Source: Mesostigma viride (Eukaryota > Streptophyta > Mesostigmatophyceae > Mesostigmatales > Mesostigmataceae). Taken from it: a stretch of DNA of 64,000 bases. Made by a program: the position numbers and the translations under genes. The notes beneath the pieces were generated by a model. It saw only the letters and a list, made by a program, of their open reading frames with translations. It made no database searches and was not told the DNA's origin. Location of the stretch: NCBI GenBank assembly GCA_009746045.1, contig RPFO01000076.1:5144275-5208274 (forward strand), in the 5' to 3' direction. Positions within the stretch are counted from its first letter, which is position 1. Every line of letters starts with the position of its first letter. Shown here one piece after another: positions 46,201 through 55,860 of the stretch.

Positions 46201-47831
46201 AAAGAAATCGCTGACCATGGAACTGCACAAAAGTAAAATGATAGGATTCATTAACTACAAGTACCGAGATAGCCGTGGCAACCATATTGCATTCGGACAA
46301 GAAAGGAAAAGAAAGACGGACGGACGAATCTATCCCCGCGGTAGTGATACGGCCAGACCCGAGACACATTATTGTCTCATGGATACATCAGAGTGTAAAG
46401 GTAAAGTGTGACAGTGCCAGGAATTTTAACCAGGATGGGCAGTGCATCGTGACCTTCATTCAACAGCCCCTTCATTCAAAATTTCATCAAGGGTTCATTC
46501 AAAAGGGGGAGTTAGTTATATGTCGCTCGGGCGTTAAAGCCAGCCAAGTCGAGCGGTGCGGTTGGTGATGTGAGGGAGGCGTGGGATTGAACGAGCTAAA
46601 GTTCAACCAGGAAGCCACACTAGGGTCCGCTGATAATTTTAACGTTTGCATGGCTGCCCACAGCCCATCACATGGGTGGTGTGGTGCAACACTAAGGGTG
46701 GCGTGCCTCCAGGGAGAAGGAAACTCTTTGGATAGTATTCAACAACTCAAACGGATGTGTTTACAAAGTACAGTGTACACTGTGGCTGTAGCGGTACACA
46801 GACTGCAACTTTCGCCAGCTCGCTACGGAAAAAGTTGCCACTGCATAGAAAATGAGCGCTAAGTTATGGGGATACAAGAACGTGGGTGATATAGATATGG
46901 CAGATGATGTGTTCAAGGTCAAACCATAACCAGAGCGGGGGCGGCATCACGTTACTCGCTAGCACATGTAATAGCCATGCGTACCCCCCCCCCCAATCTT
47001 GGTATACACCTACCTGCTGCAGGCTTGCATGGCATCACTTTGGCTACAGGAACGCATAGTGGCGCCATTGATGTTTGCCTGCGTGCTGTGGCTTCACAGG
47101 CGACCGGTGATAGCGGAGGGTGGGGCAGCGCAGGTGGGATGCCCAGTCACTTGGATGCGAGTTGGGATGTGCAGTACTGTGTGAATGCAACCCTTGTGTG
47201 GGAATGGCTGAAATTTGCTCTCGCTTGAACATTCTAGCCCACTCACTTGGACACCAAAGTTGAGCAGCTTCACGTGGCCCCCTTCCTCGGCTGGACGACA
47301 ACCCCATCGAGTCAGGCGCCAGAGTGAAGACCGAGTGAGCCCCAAGGTGAGTTGTGCAAAGCTAGCAAGCGCAATGGCTGGAAGAGAAATGTAAGGATCT
47401 TCCATGCAGAAACTACCCCACATGCATCCGACCATCACAAACTCGCGTTGCGAACACAGTTGCCACGTGGAGACACAATCGAAAGTGCAGAAAATCGAAA
47501 GTTTAGTGACTTTAAGCGCCGTACCGCTTGTCCTGGCGACTTCATCCAGAGGGTCAATCACCCATTCGACGCATGAGGGCACCATCCGCGACATGTCCGC
47601 ATCGAATGGCACGAGCGCATATGGATTGCTGGGCTCTGCATGCCTGCTAGCTGCCGGCCGCATGTGACGTCTCGGTGCTATATTCCCAGACGCAACGTGC
47701 AGAGAAAGCAGCAGGAAAATGGTCGTTTGCCAAGTTGTCGCAAGTTGCCGCAACTTACCGTTCGAAAGCGTCCGGCAAGAAAAAACTCTGCTGCCTGTGC
47801 CGGCCAGAAAGTTGTCACCGTTGTTTGCCAT
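37113..47831 (-). CDS. LamG-like lectin / family 29 glycosyltransferase (sialyltransferase-like), at least nine exons
   Basis: Predicted type II Golgi membrane enzyme. From the ATG at 47831 the exons are 47831-47525, 47290-47247, 45946-45725, 44908-44801, 44086-43721, 43252-43100, 42610-42514, 41195-41059 and 38305-38230, joining with phases 1,0,0,0,0,0,1,0,1. A terminal exon at 37207-37113 is likely; the stretch between 38229 and 37208 is unresolved. Order: short cytosolic tail, hydrophobic anchor, LamG/ConA-like jellyroll, sialylmotif L (RVLLVGNSKTLLGSGKGQLI, then FRFN and EDFGALTTHEV), and sialylmotif S (RTGMRVLLILLAHGV joined to EKPAIVGFDLG). Family 29 enzymes transfer sialic acid or a related sugar from a CMP-donor; the substrate here is unknown. 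A lectin-like domain ahead of the transferase suggests glycan-guided substrate choice (inference). All splice sites are GT-AG. The reading frame of the nine exons is intact. Confidence 0.75.
37430..37551. repeat. (CCCG)n microsatellite
   Basis: About 30 CCCG units with a few interruptions. It lies just downstream of the glycosyltransferase terminal-exon acceptor (37208) on the upstream side of the minus-strand gene. It creates artificial ARPP/GGRA reading frames. Confidence 0.95.
38230..38305 (-). CDS. GT29 gene exon 9: end of sialylmotif S
   Basis: Acceptor CCCCTCGCAG, donor GTAAGC; encodes EKPAIVGFDLGKEDNPLFNG. Joined directly to exon 8 it aligns without gaps to the family pattern ALxLCxxVxVYGF. 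Confidence 0.7.
38528..40000. mobile_element. hAT-type element, copy B, inside GT29 intron 8
   Basis: Exact 8-bp TSD TGCCAGAG (38520-38527, 40001-40008) and inverted ends CAGTGTACAGGCATACG, with CGTATNATACG subterminal repeats. 1473 bp, related throughout to copy A in inverted orientation but lacking the nested TTAA element. It begins 222 bp upstream of the exon 9 acceptor on the gene strand. Confidence 0.93.
38991..39280 (+). CDS. Conserved reading frame of the hAT pair, copy B
   Basis: Encodes EQDDDGADEMQAVFETVWTH followed by IVKEQTLNKKGQPTGNYKLS and HTFGCKIFGFYHPSK. No stop for about 95 codons; the same frame is open in copy A. No domain recognised. Confidence 0.3.
40009..40944. other. 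Intron 8 remainder, no feature seen
   Basis: Unique sequence between the hAT element and the exon 8 duplications. Short frames only. Confidence 0.3.
40945..41300 (-). pseudogene. Partial duplications of GT29 exon 8 on both sides of it
   Basis: Minus strand: 41255-41300 reads AKYANALMDF, a diverged copy of ATYVNALMDL (exon 8). 40945-40985 reads TGMRVLLTS, a copy of TGMRVLLIL. Neither carries a full exon. They look like leftovers of unequal exchange around exon 8. Confidence 0.45.
41059..41195 (-). CDS. GT29 gene exon 8: sialylmotif S
   Basis: Acceptor CGTGCCTTAG, donor GTAGGT. TYVNALMDLEEERFPRLM and FGFRTGMRVLLILLAHGV give the start of sialylmotif S, the donor/acceptor site; TGM matches the conserved S/T-G-M/L. 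Confidence 0.7.
42514..42610 (-). CDS. GT29 gene exon 7
   Basis: Acceptor TGTGCCTGCTCAG; encodes IIYAKNGRIARPIAGLADAN and THISLHRHV, ending in phase 1 at G/GTGGGT. The join restores Ala before TYVNAL in exon 8. Confidence 0.65.
42957..43060. repeat. 12-bp minisatellite AGCAACAGAGCA
   Basis: About five units in intron 6 just after exon 6 (minus-strand direction). It produces SKQQ-type artificial peptides. Confidence 0.85.
43100..43252 (-). CDS. GT29 gene exon 6
   Basis: 51 codons between acceptor CCTGACAG and donor GTGAGG. LPNLEDFGALTTHEVLGDL continues sialylmotif L (the acidic E-D-x-G and T-T-H positions). A Cys cluster (CGCPDGGCC) follows. Confidence 0.7.
43721..44086 (-). CDS. GT29 gene exon 5: LamG end and sialylmotif L
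   Basis: 122 codons. FFYINGAMVGRW and DQMAGTWGTWVRSARFC close the jellyroll. After a basic linker, GKRVLLVGNSKTLLGSGKGQ and FDAVFRFNALP form the nucleotide-sugar-binding sialylmotif L. The donor GTGGGT is chosen because it aligns with exon 6; nearby GT alternatives exist. Confidence 0.8.
44087..44117. repeat. (GGGT)n microsatellite at a 3' splice site
   Basis: On the gene strand this is CCCACCCACC...CAG, so the repeat forms the polypyrimidine-like tract of intron 4. Confidence 0.85.
44801..44908 (-). CDS. GT29 gene exon 4: LamG-like domain, middle
   Basis: 36 codons between acceptor GTGCCTGGCAG and donor GTGAGC, ending SWVRLTLVSTPRVQ, the typical strand before FFYINGAMVG in the next exon. 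Confidence 0.75.
45725..45946 (-). CDS. GT29 gene exon 3: LamG-like domain, first part
   Basis: 74 codons between acceptor GGTTGCAG and a perfect GTAAGT donor. SYVVDAWVKNAFENKP and HVLLSGAGNKWSVGVFES are jellyroll strands of the LamG/ConA-like type. Confidence 0.75.
47247..47290 (-). CDS. GT29 gene exon 2
   Basis: 44-bp exon between acceptor GTCGTCCAG and donor GTGAGT, encoding EEGGHVKLLNFGVQ. It keeps phase with exons 1 and 3; the start of the jellyroll domain. Confidence 0.6.
47525..47831 (-). CDS. GT29 gene exon 1: start and membrane anchor
   Basis: ATG at 47829-47831 in the context CAAAGATGG. About 33 residues of soluble, basic sequence are followed by TTIFLLLSLHVASG, a short hydrophobic anchor, and a stem region. 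Ends in phase 1 at G/GTACGG. Confidence 0.6.
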
Positions 47832-48059
47832 CTTTGCCGATAATCCACGGGTTAAGACCACAGTTCGGTCACCTACTTCCTTGAAGATATGGGATACAGG
47901 GAAATCGTGCTGTCAACAATGGTATGTATAATGTTCAAGCGTAACGATGGGGTTGCCACAACACCTGGACCTCACAGCGGGAATGCGATGCCATGTCATA
48001 CCTCCTTTCTTGCTTGAGGACGACGCTGGCTACCTTCCTCAAGAGTTTTTTAGCAAGGG
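47832..48059 (-). promoter_or_regulatory. Probable promoter/5' UTR region of the GT29 gene
   Basis: About 230 bp between the start codon and the first recognisable array sequence. No TATA box or other motif stands out. Position alone suggests the role. Confidence 0.25.
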
Positions 48060-50093
48060 CTTTCAACTACTATATTACGATCGTGTTGCGCAACGGAGAA
48101 ACCCGAACATCCTGACATCGCCGCGGGCGCCGTACCGTACGGCCTGATCGCACCCCCACGCCCGAGGGCGAATCCTGAAATCCTGCGGAGCCGCGAGTTA
48201 CGGCCCGTAACCGCCGGCCTGAACGCCGTCACACCCTCCTAAGATCGAGTCTCACATGTTCTGAACAGAAAATGACGTCAGCTCAATTCAGCAAAATGCG
48301 CGAGAAATTGCGGGGGGCATATACGTCAGGGGGCTGAGTTGTTTGCCGAAGCATCTCTATCCAAACATCCTACTACAAATACTAAGGGTTCAGACTGGAC
48401 GGCCAACTTTGAGTGCTCAGACTGAACGAAAATTTAGTTCGAACACAAGTCTGAACGGTTTTTTTGTTCAATTTTCGGTTCGGCCTACTTCCCACGCAAT
48501 TTTCGTACCAATTTTTGCTAGATGACACAACTGAACGTGTTCAGACGGGGAGCTTGGCGAAAAACGGCTCGAAACTGTGAAAAGCAGGGGGCTCCGCCTG
48601 GGGACGGGCCGTACGAAGCCGAAAATTTTGGGCTCCCGCTGGCCCCCCCCGCCTCGGACCCTGTCAAAAATACGGACTTGAAGTGTTCAGGCTGAACGGG
48701 GAAAGTTGGACCGGTCGAACCGTACCAAATTTTAGTTCGCATGCAGGGCGGGGCGAGCGTCGCGTCGAACGCACCAGGCTGGGCAGTGGCAATGGGTAAA
48801 GTGAACGTGAATAATAAAAGCGGCATGGTCGGGGCAAAAAATGTTAATGAAACAAAGCGACGTGATGACCATAGTTGTTGCTGGCTGGCGATGGCGGGCG
48901 ACGTAGCATGTAAAATTGGGATGGGGAATGCGAATTCCTGGCTTTTATACATCAAAAGTTTGTATTGGAAGAGTACGTATGAAACTTTCTGAGCTGGCGG
49001 GGCGTCAACCCCGTGCTACCTGCGTGGGAGAGGTCCGTGTCGCTATGGCATTTGCTGTACAATAGCCAGCGACCTGGAAATTGAACGTCGTCATCAGATT
49101 GTTTTGTTTTAGTGTCGTCATTCTTCAGTTTTACGTATTTCACGCCTTGTAAAATCAGTTTTGCTGTTCATGGAAGACGTGGGATGGGGCAAACGAATGT
49201 CTGGTGTCACCATAGACAGTTGCGATTGAGCGCTGGATTGCTTGGCACGGGACGAACGCTGGCGCTGGCGATTTGTGTCAAAGATGTGGTCAATGTATCT
49301 GCTTTTATCTAATGTGATTTACGTTTACCGTAATCTTATGCAATTTCCTTTTTTCCAGAAGAATTTTCTTGGTCGCAGCGTGCACATACCGGACCAAGAG
49401 TCTGTCTTCCATTGTCGTATCCGTGGGGTGCGTCCTCTTCATTCTCCTTGGGAATGTCATTGCCACGTTATCCGTGTTGCTTTCTTCTGGAACAGGCTGG
49501 GCAGGGAAAGCCCATGATTGCTCATGGATGATTTCTCATGCACCAATTTTGGGAGTCGTTGACTGCTGTGCTTCCTGACGTCGATGGTGGTTTTGCGTGT
49601 GATAAGCTGCCTTGCTTTGCACATGGGTTTTCACTGGGCTATATGGGTGAAGGTGAGCAACTAGGGGTGTGTCATGCTGTGCTATATTGCTTCCATCCAG
49701 CATATCCAAAGTTAGACCTGCTCTAATGGCTGTGCAATATTTGTGTTGTGCAGATTTTTACAGGGCTGAAGCCAAATTCACGCATGGGTAGACAGTTTGC
49801 TGCACGTGAATTTTTACTGGGCTGTAACCATGTGTTGTGCCACATTTTTCTACATGGATTCATCATACTTGCTGTCAAACGTAGGCCCCATTCGCTTGCA
49901 CACTGAATTTTGCTTTGCTGGCTGTGTAATTTTGATGTCTCATTGTGCAGGCGTGCCCGCTACCTGATCAACCAGGTGTGCTTTGCATTGTGCCAGCGGG
50001 GCCATGTTTGTTTCCTTTGCATGTGTAGGCAGGCAGGCTGGCAGGGGACATGGGGCACGAGGCTTGGGGGTTGGGGTATGTGGCATGGGTCAG

Positions 50094-50130
50094 GCAGCCA
50101 GCCAGCCAGCCAGCCAGCCAGCAAGGCAGC
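50094..50130. repeat. (CAGC)n tract, unit 1 first cassette
   Basis: Short tetranucleotide tract, about eight units. Confidence 0.9.
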
Positions 50131-50563
50131 CACATGCACAAGATGTGATTATTGGCAAGCCAGCCAGCGGGGGCACCACAGGGAGGAGGGCATGGGGACA
50201 GGGGGAAGGGGGGAGGGCGGGGGGCAGGGTCCAGGCGGCAGGGGGCAGGGGGAGCCTTTCTGAAGCTATGAGTCACAGGTCGTGGGGACTGGGGCATGGG
50301 GCAGGCCCTCAGCCACCTGCACGTGATGTGGTCAGAGGCAAGACACAAGCAAGGGAGCCTTTCTGAAGCTATGAGTCACAGGTCGTGGGGACTGGGGCAT
50401 GGGGCAGGCCCTCAGCCACCTGCACGTGATGTGGTCAGAGGCAAGACACAAGCAAGGGCACAGTGGGCAGGTGGGATGGGGCAGGGGACCTGGGGCACGA
50501 GCCATGAAACTTGGGGACATGGGGCACGAGGCTTGGGGCGTGGGGTATGTGGCATGGGTCAGG

Positions 50564-50973
<410 letters not shown>

Positions 50974-52070
50974 GCCACATGCACGAGATCTGATTATTGG
51001 CAAGCCAGCCAGCGGTGGCACCACAGGGAGGAGGGCATGGGGACAGGGGAAGGGGGGAGGGGCGGGGGCAGGGTCCAGGCGGCAGGGGGCAGGGGAAGCC
51101 TTTCTGAAGCTATGAGTCACAGGTCGTGGGGACTGGGGCATGGGGCAGGCCCTCAGCCACCTGCACGTGATGTGGTCAGAGGCAAGTCACAAGCAAGGGC
51201 ACAGTGGGCAGGTGGGACGGGGCAGGGGACCTAGGGCACGAGCCATGAAATTTGGGGCATGGGGAGTGGGGCGTTGGGCAGGCAGGTAGGGGTGGTACAC
51301 ACGCACATGCCCTTGCATGCCCTGCGATCCCGCAAAAGGGCACCGTGGGGTCTTGTGGGTTGTCACACGTTGTTATGGGGTGCATATTTGCAGGGACATG
51401 AAGATGGGTGACCGCGCCGTAACCGAGACGTGTGTGGTGGCAACATGCCGCCTGGATACCAGCTGGCCTTGCTTCGTTAGATACATTTATGGCTGCATGT
51501 GATGGCGTGCCCTTGCGGTGGTCACAGTGGTCACAGTGAGGGCCTGTGGTTGCCCCATACTGGTGGTGGTTATAAAGAAGTCAGCGAATACAAAACTTTC
51601 TTTCTTAAGGTGATTTTGAAGTGGGCATGAGCGATCGTGCACATGCTAACATTTGATGGCCATTCCATGGTGAAGTTGGGAATTGGATGGGATTGTTTGA
51701 TAAAGATGCGGTGGTGTGTCTTAAAATGAGCTGTGCTAATCTCATTATGAAGTGCTCAAGACAACTCATTATAATAAATCAGAGTTGGAACAAACATTGT
51801 CTGCATCATGTCCCAACTTGAACACTACATGAAGTGTGACACCTATGCTACGTGTGTTGCGGGCTAGCTGTGTCAGCAAACAATTTTAGCTTTTAGCCCT
51901 CAAATCGTGTCCAACTCGCGCCTAACAATAGGAGCCAGTTGCACCTAGCATGGTAATGTCCACAAACTAACCTAAAACAGTTGAGTGTCCATACTGGGAC
52001 CAAAGCACACTCATATAGGGACTTTGGTCTGGCAGGCCCCCAGCGGCTTGGCCGGCCAGAGCGGCATATT

Positions 52071-52166
52071 CTGACCTGGCCTGGCCCCAAGGGCATTCCC
52101 AAAAGGGTAGGGAAACATGCCACGAACTACACCCAGATGTTGCTGGATGACCTACTCATCCCAGCC
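52071..52166 (+). pseudogene. Exon-like segment related to 36005-36089, unit 1
   Basis: Encodes LTWPGPKGIPKRVGKHATNY then TQMLLDDLLIPA, matching the minus-strand exon at 36005-36089 at most conserved positions. No splice context is clear. Further copies: 56957-57045 (broken after TQM by an insertion) and 61713-61808. Confidence 0.5.
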
Positions 52167-52878
52167 ATAACTCATAAAAAATTCCTAGAATATTTGGAAC
52201 GAATCCATGCATCGATGCTCCTACACCAATCAGTTTTCTGCACCGCCATAGCCTCGAATTTGCATGTACGTAATTATTTCGTCCCGGTGGACCTTTAGCG
52301 AGATGACTTGCCTGAACGTGTTCAGACGGGGAGCGTGCCAGGAAACGGCTTGAAGCTTGGAAAAGCAAGGGGCTCCGCCTGCGGACGGGCCGTACGAAGC
52401 CGAAATTTTATGGCTCCCGCTGGCCCCCCCGCCTCGGCGCCCTCGGCCGCTGCCCCTTCGCGCAGCGCGACCCGCGTGGCGCCGGCGTTCCCGAGGACGC
52501 ACCCCGCGGGTGTACGCGCCAATCGCCCGCTCAGGCGCCAAAAAGTCCGGGCCCCGAAGGGGCCCCCAACTTGTCAACTACTTAACTACGATCGTGTTGC
52601 GCAAGGGAGAACCCCGAACATCCTGACATCGCCGCGGGCGCCGTACCGTACGGCCTGATCGCAACCCCACGCCCGAGGGCAAATCCTGAAATCCTGCGGA
52701 GCCGCGAGTTACGGCCCGTAACCGCCGGCCTGAACGCCGTCACACCCTCCTAAGATCGACTGTCAGCAGTTCTGAACGGAAGCCGAATTCAGCAAAATGC
52801 GCGAGAAATGCCGGGGGGCATATACGGCAGGGCAAAGAGTTTGTTGCCGAAGCAAACATCCTACTACAAATACTAAGG

Positions 52879-52918
52879 GTTCAGACTGAACGGCAAATTT
52901 CAAGTGTTCAGACTGAAC
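52879..52918. promoter_or_regulatory. Paired GTTCAGACTGAAC palindromes
   Basis: Two 13-bp perfect inverted repeats (GTTCAG-A-CTGAAC), starts 27 bp apart. The same pair with the same spacing occurs at 53608/53635, 57763/57790 and 62526/62553; unit 1 has a degenerate pair near 48388. The look is that of a dimeric protein-binding site; function unknown. Confidence 0.35.
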
Positions 52919-54467
52919 GAATATTGAGTTCGAACACATTTCTGAACGCGTTTTTGGTTGAATATTCGGTTCGGCCTACTTCCCACGCAATTTCAGTGCC
53001 AATTTTTGCGAGATGACTGACCTGAACGTGTTCAGACGGGGAGCATGGAAAAAAAACGGCTCGAAACTGTGGAAAGCAGGGGCTCCGCTTAAAAAACGGC
53101 CGTACGAAACCGAAATTTTCGGGCTCCCGCTGGCCCCCCCGCCTCGGCGCCCTCGGCCACTGCCCCTTCGCACTGCGCGCCCCGCGTGGCGCCGGCGTTC
53201 CCGAGGACGCACCCCGCGGGTGTACGCGCCAATCGCCCGCTCAGGCGCCAAAAAGTCTGGGCCCCGAAGGGGCCCCCAACTTGTCAACTACTATATTACG
53301 ATCGTGTTGCGCAACGGAGAAACCCGAACATCCTGACATCGCCGCGGGCGCCGTACCGTACGGCCTGATCGCACCCCCACGCCCGAGGGCGAATCCTGAA
53401 ATCCTGCGGAGCCGCGAGTTACGGCCCGTAACCGCCGGCCTGAACGCCGTCACACCCTCCTAAGATCGAGTCTCACATGTTCTGAACAGAAAATGACGTC
53501 AGCTCAATTCAGCAAAATGCGCGAGAAATCGCGGGGGCATATACGGCAGGGGGCTGAGTTGTTTGACGAAGCATCTCTATCCAAACATCCTACTACATTT
53601 ACTAAGGGTTCAGACTGAACGGGAAATTTCGAGTGTTCAGACTGAACGAAAATTGAGTTCGAACACATTTCTGAACGGGTTTTTGGGTAAATTTTCGGTT
53701 CGGCCTACTTCCCACGCAATTTCCGTGCCAAATGTTGCGAGATGACTGAACTGAACGTGTTCAGACGGGGAGCGGTGCAAAAAACGGCTCGAAACTGTGA
53801 AAAGCAGGGGGCTCAGCCCGCTAAACGGCCGTACGAAACCGAAATTGTCGGGCTCCCGCTGGCACCCCCAGCCTCGGACCCTGACAAAAATACGGACTAG
53901 AAGTGTTCAGGCTGAACGGGGACAGTTTGACCGGTCGAACCGTACCAAATTTTAGTTCGCATGCAGGGCGGGGCGAGCGTCGCGTCGAACGCACCAGGCT
54001 GGGCAGTGGCAATGGGTAAAGTGAACGTGAATAATAAAAGCGGCATGGTCGGGGCAAAAAACTTACATGAAACAAAGCGACGTGATGCGGAAGCAACCAT
54101 AGTTGTTGCTGGCTGGCGATGGCGGGCGACGTAGCATGTGAAATCGGGATGGTGAATGCGAATTCCTGGCTTTTATACGTCAAAAGTTTGTATTGGAAGA
54201 GTACGTTGGAAACTTTCTGAGCTGGCGGGGCGTCAACCCCGTGCTACCTGCGTGGGAGAGGTTCGTGTCGCTATGGCATTTGCTGTACAATAGCCAGCGA
54301 CCTGGAATTGAACGTCGTCATCAGATTGTTTGTTTCAGTGTCGTCATTCTTCAGTTTTACGTATTTCACGCCTTGTAAAATCAGTTTTGCTGTTCATGGA
54401 AGACGTGGGATGGGGCAAACGAATGTCTGGTGTCACCATAGACAATGGCGATTGAGCGCTGGATTGC

Positions 54468-54977
54468 TTGGCACGGGACGAACGCTGGCGATGGCGATTT
54501 GTGTCAAAGTTGTGGTCAACGTATCTGCTTTTATCTAATGTGATTTACGTTTACCGTCATCTTATGCAATTTCCCTTTTTCCAGACGAATTTCTTGGTCG
54601 CAGCGTGCACATACCGGACCAAGAGTCTGTCTTCCATTGTCGTATCCGTGGGGTGCGTCCTCTTCATTCTCCTTGGGAATGTCATTGCCACGTTATCCGT
54701 GTTGCTTTCTTCTGGAACAGACTGGGCAGGGAAAGCCCATGATTGCTCATGGATGCTTGCTCATGCACCAATTTTGGGAGTCGTTGACTGCTGTGCTGCA
54801 CGTGAATTTTTACTGGGCTGTACGTGCAGGCGGGCAACCATGTGTTGTGCCATATTTTTCTACATGGATTCATCATATTTGCTGTCAAACGTAGGCCCCA
54901 TTGGCTTGCACACTGAATTTCTCTTTGCTGGCTGTGTATTTTTTATGTCTCATTGTGCAGGCGTGCCCGCTACCTGA
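54468..54977 (+). CDS. Repeated hydrophobic reading frame (best in unit 2)
   Basis: Present in all units (about 49240, 54468, 58614 and 63373). A T-rich tract ending TTTTTCCAG just before it (for example 54576-54585) looks like a 3' splice site. The core SLSSIVVSVGCVLFILLGNV then IATLSVLLSSGT would be a membrane helix. In units 1, 3 and 4 the frame stops after CCAS. In unit 2 a ~250-bp deletion (relative to unit 3) extends it to 169 codons. No family recognised; it may be an exon of a repeated gene or chance. Confidence 0.25.
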   Translation: MARDERWRWRFVSKLWSTYLLLSNVIYVYRHLMQFPFFQTNFLVAACTYRTKSLSSIVVSVGCVLFILLGNVIATLSVLLSSGTDWAGKAHDCSWMLAHAPILGVVDCCAAREFLLGCTCRRATMCCAIFFYMDSSYLLSNVGPIGLHTEFLFAGCVFFMSHCAGVPAT

Positions 54978-55104
54978 TCAACCAGGTGTGCTTTGCATTG
55001 TGCCAGCGGGGCCATGTTTGTTTCCTTTGCTTGTGTAGGCAGGCAGGCTGGCAGGGGACATGGGGCACGAGGCTTGGGGCGTGGGGTATGTGGCATGGGT
55101 TAGG

Positions 55105-55338
<234 letters not shown>

Positions 55339-55697
55339 CCACATGCACGAGATGTGATTATTGGCAAGCCAGCCAGCGGGGGCACCACAGGGAGGAGGGC
55401 ATGGGTACAGGGGGAGGGGGAGGGGGCGGGGGCAGGGTCCAGGCGGCAGGGGGCAGGGGAGCCTTTCTGAAGCTATGAGTCACAGGTCGTGGGGACTGGG
55501 GCATGGGGCAGGCCCTCAGCCACCTGCACGTGATGTGGTCAGAGGCAAGTCACAAGCAGGGGCACAGTGGGCAGGTGGGACGGGGCAGGGGACCTGGGGC
55601 ACGAGCCATGAAACTTTCCTTTGCATGTGTAGGCAGGCAGGCTGGCAGGGGACATGGGGCACGAGGCTTGGGCCGTGGGGTATGTGGCATGGGTCAA

Positions 55698-55860
<163 letters not shown>

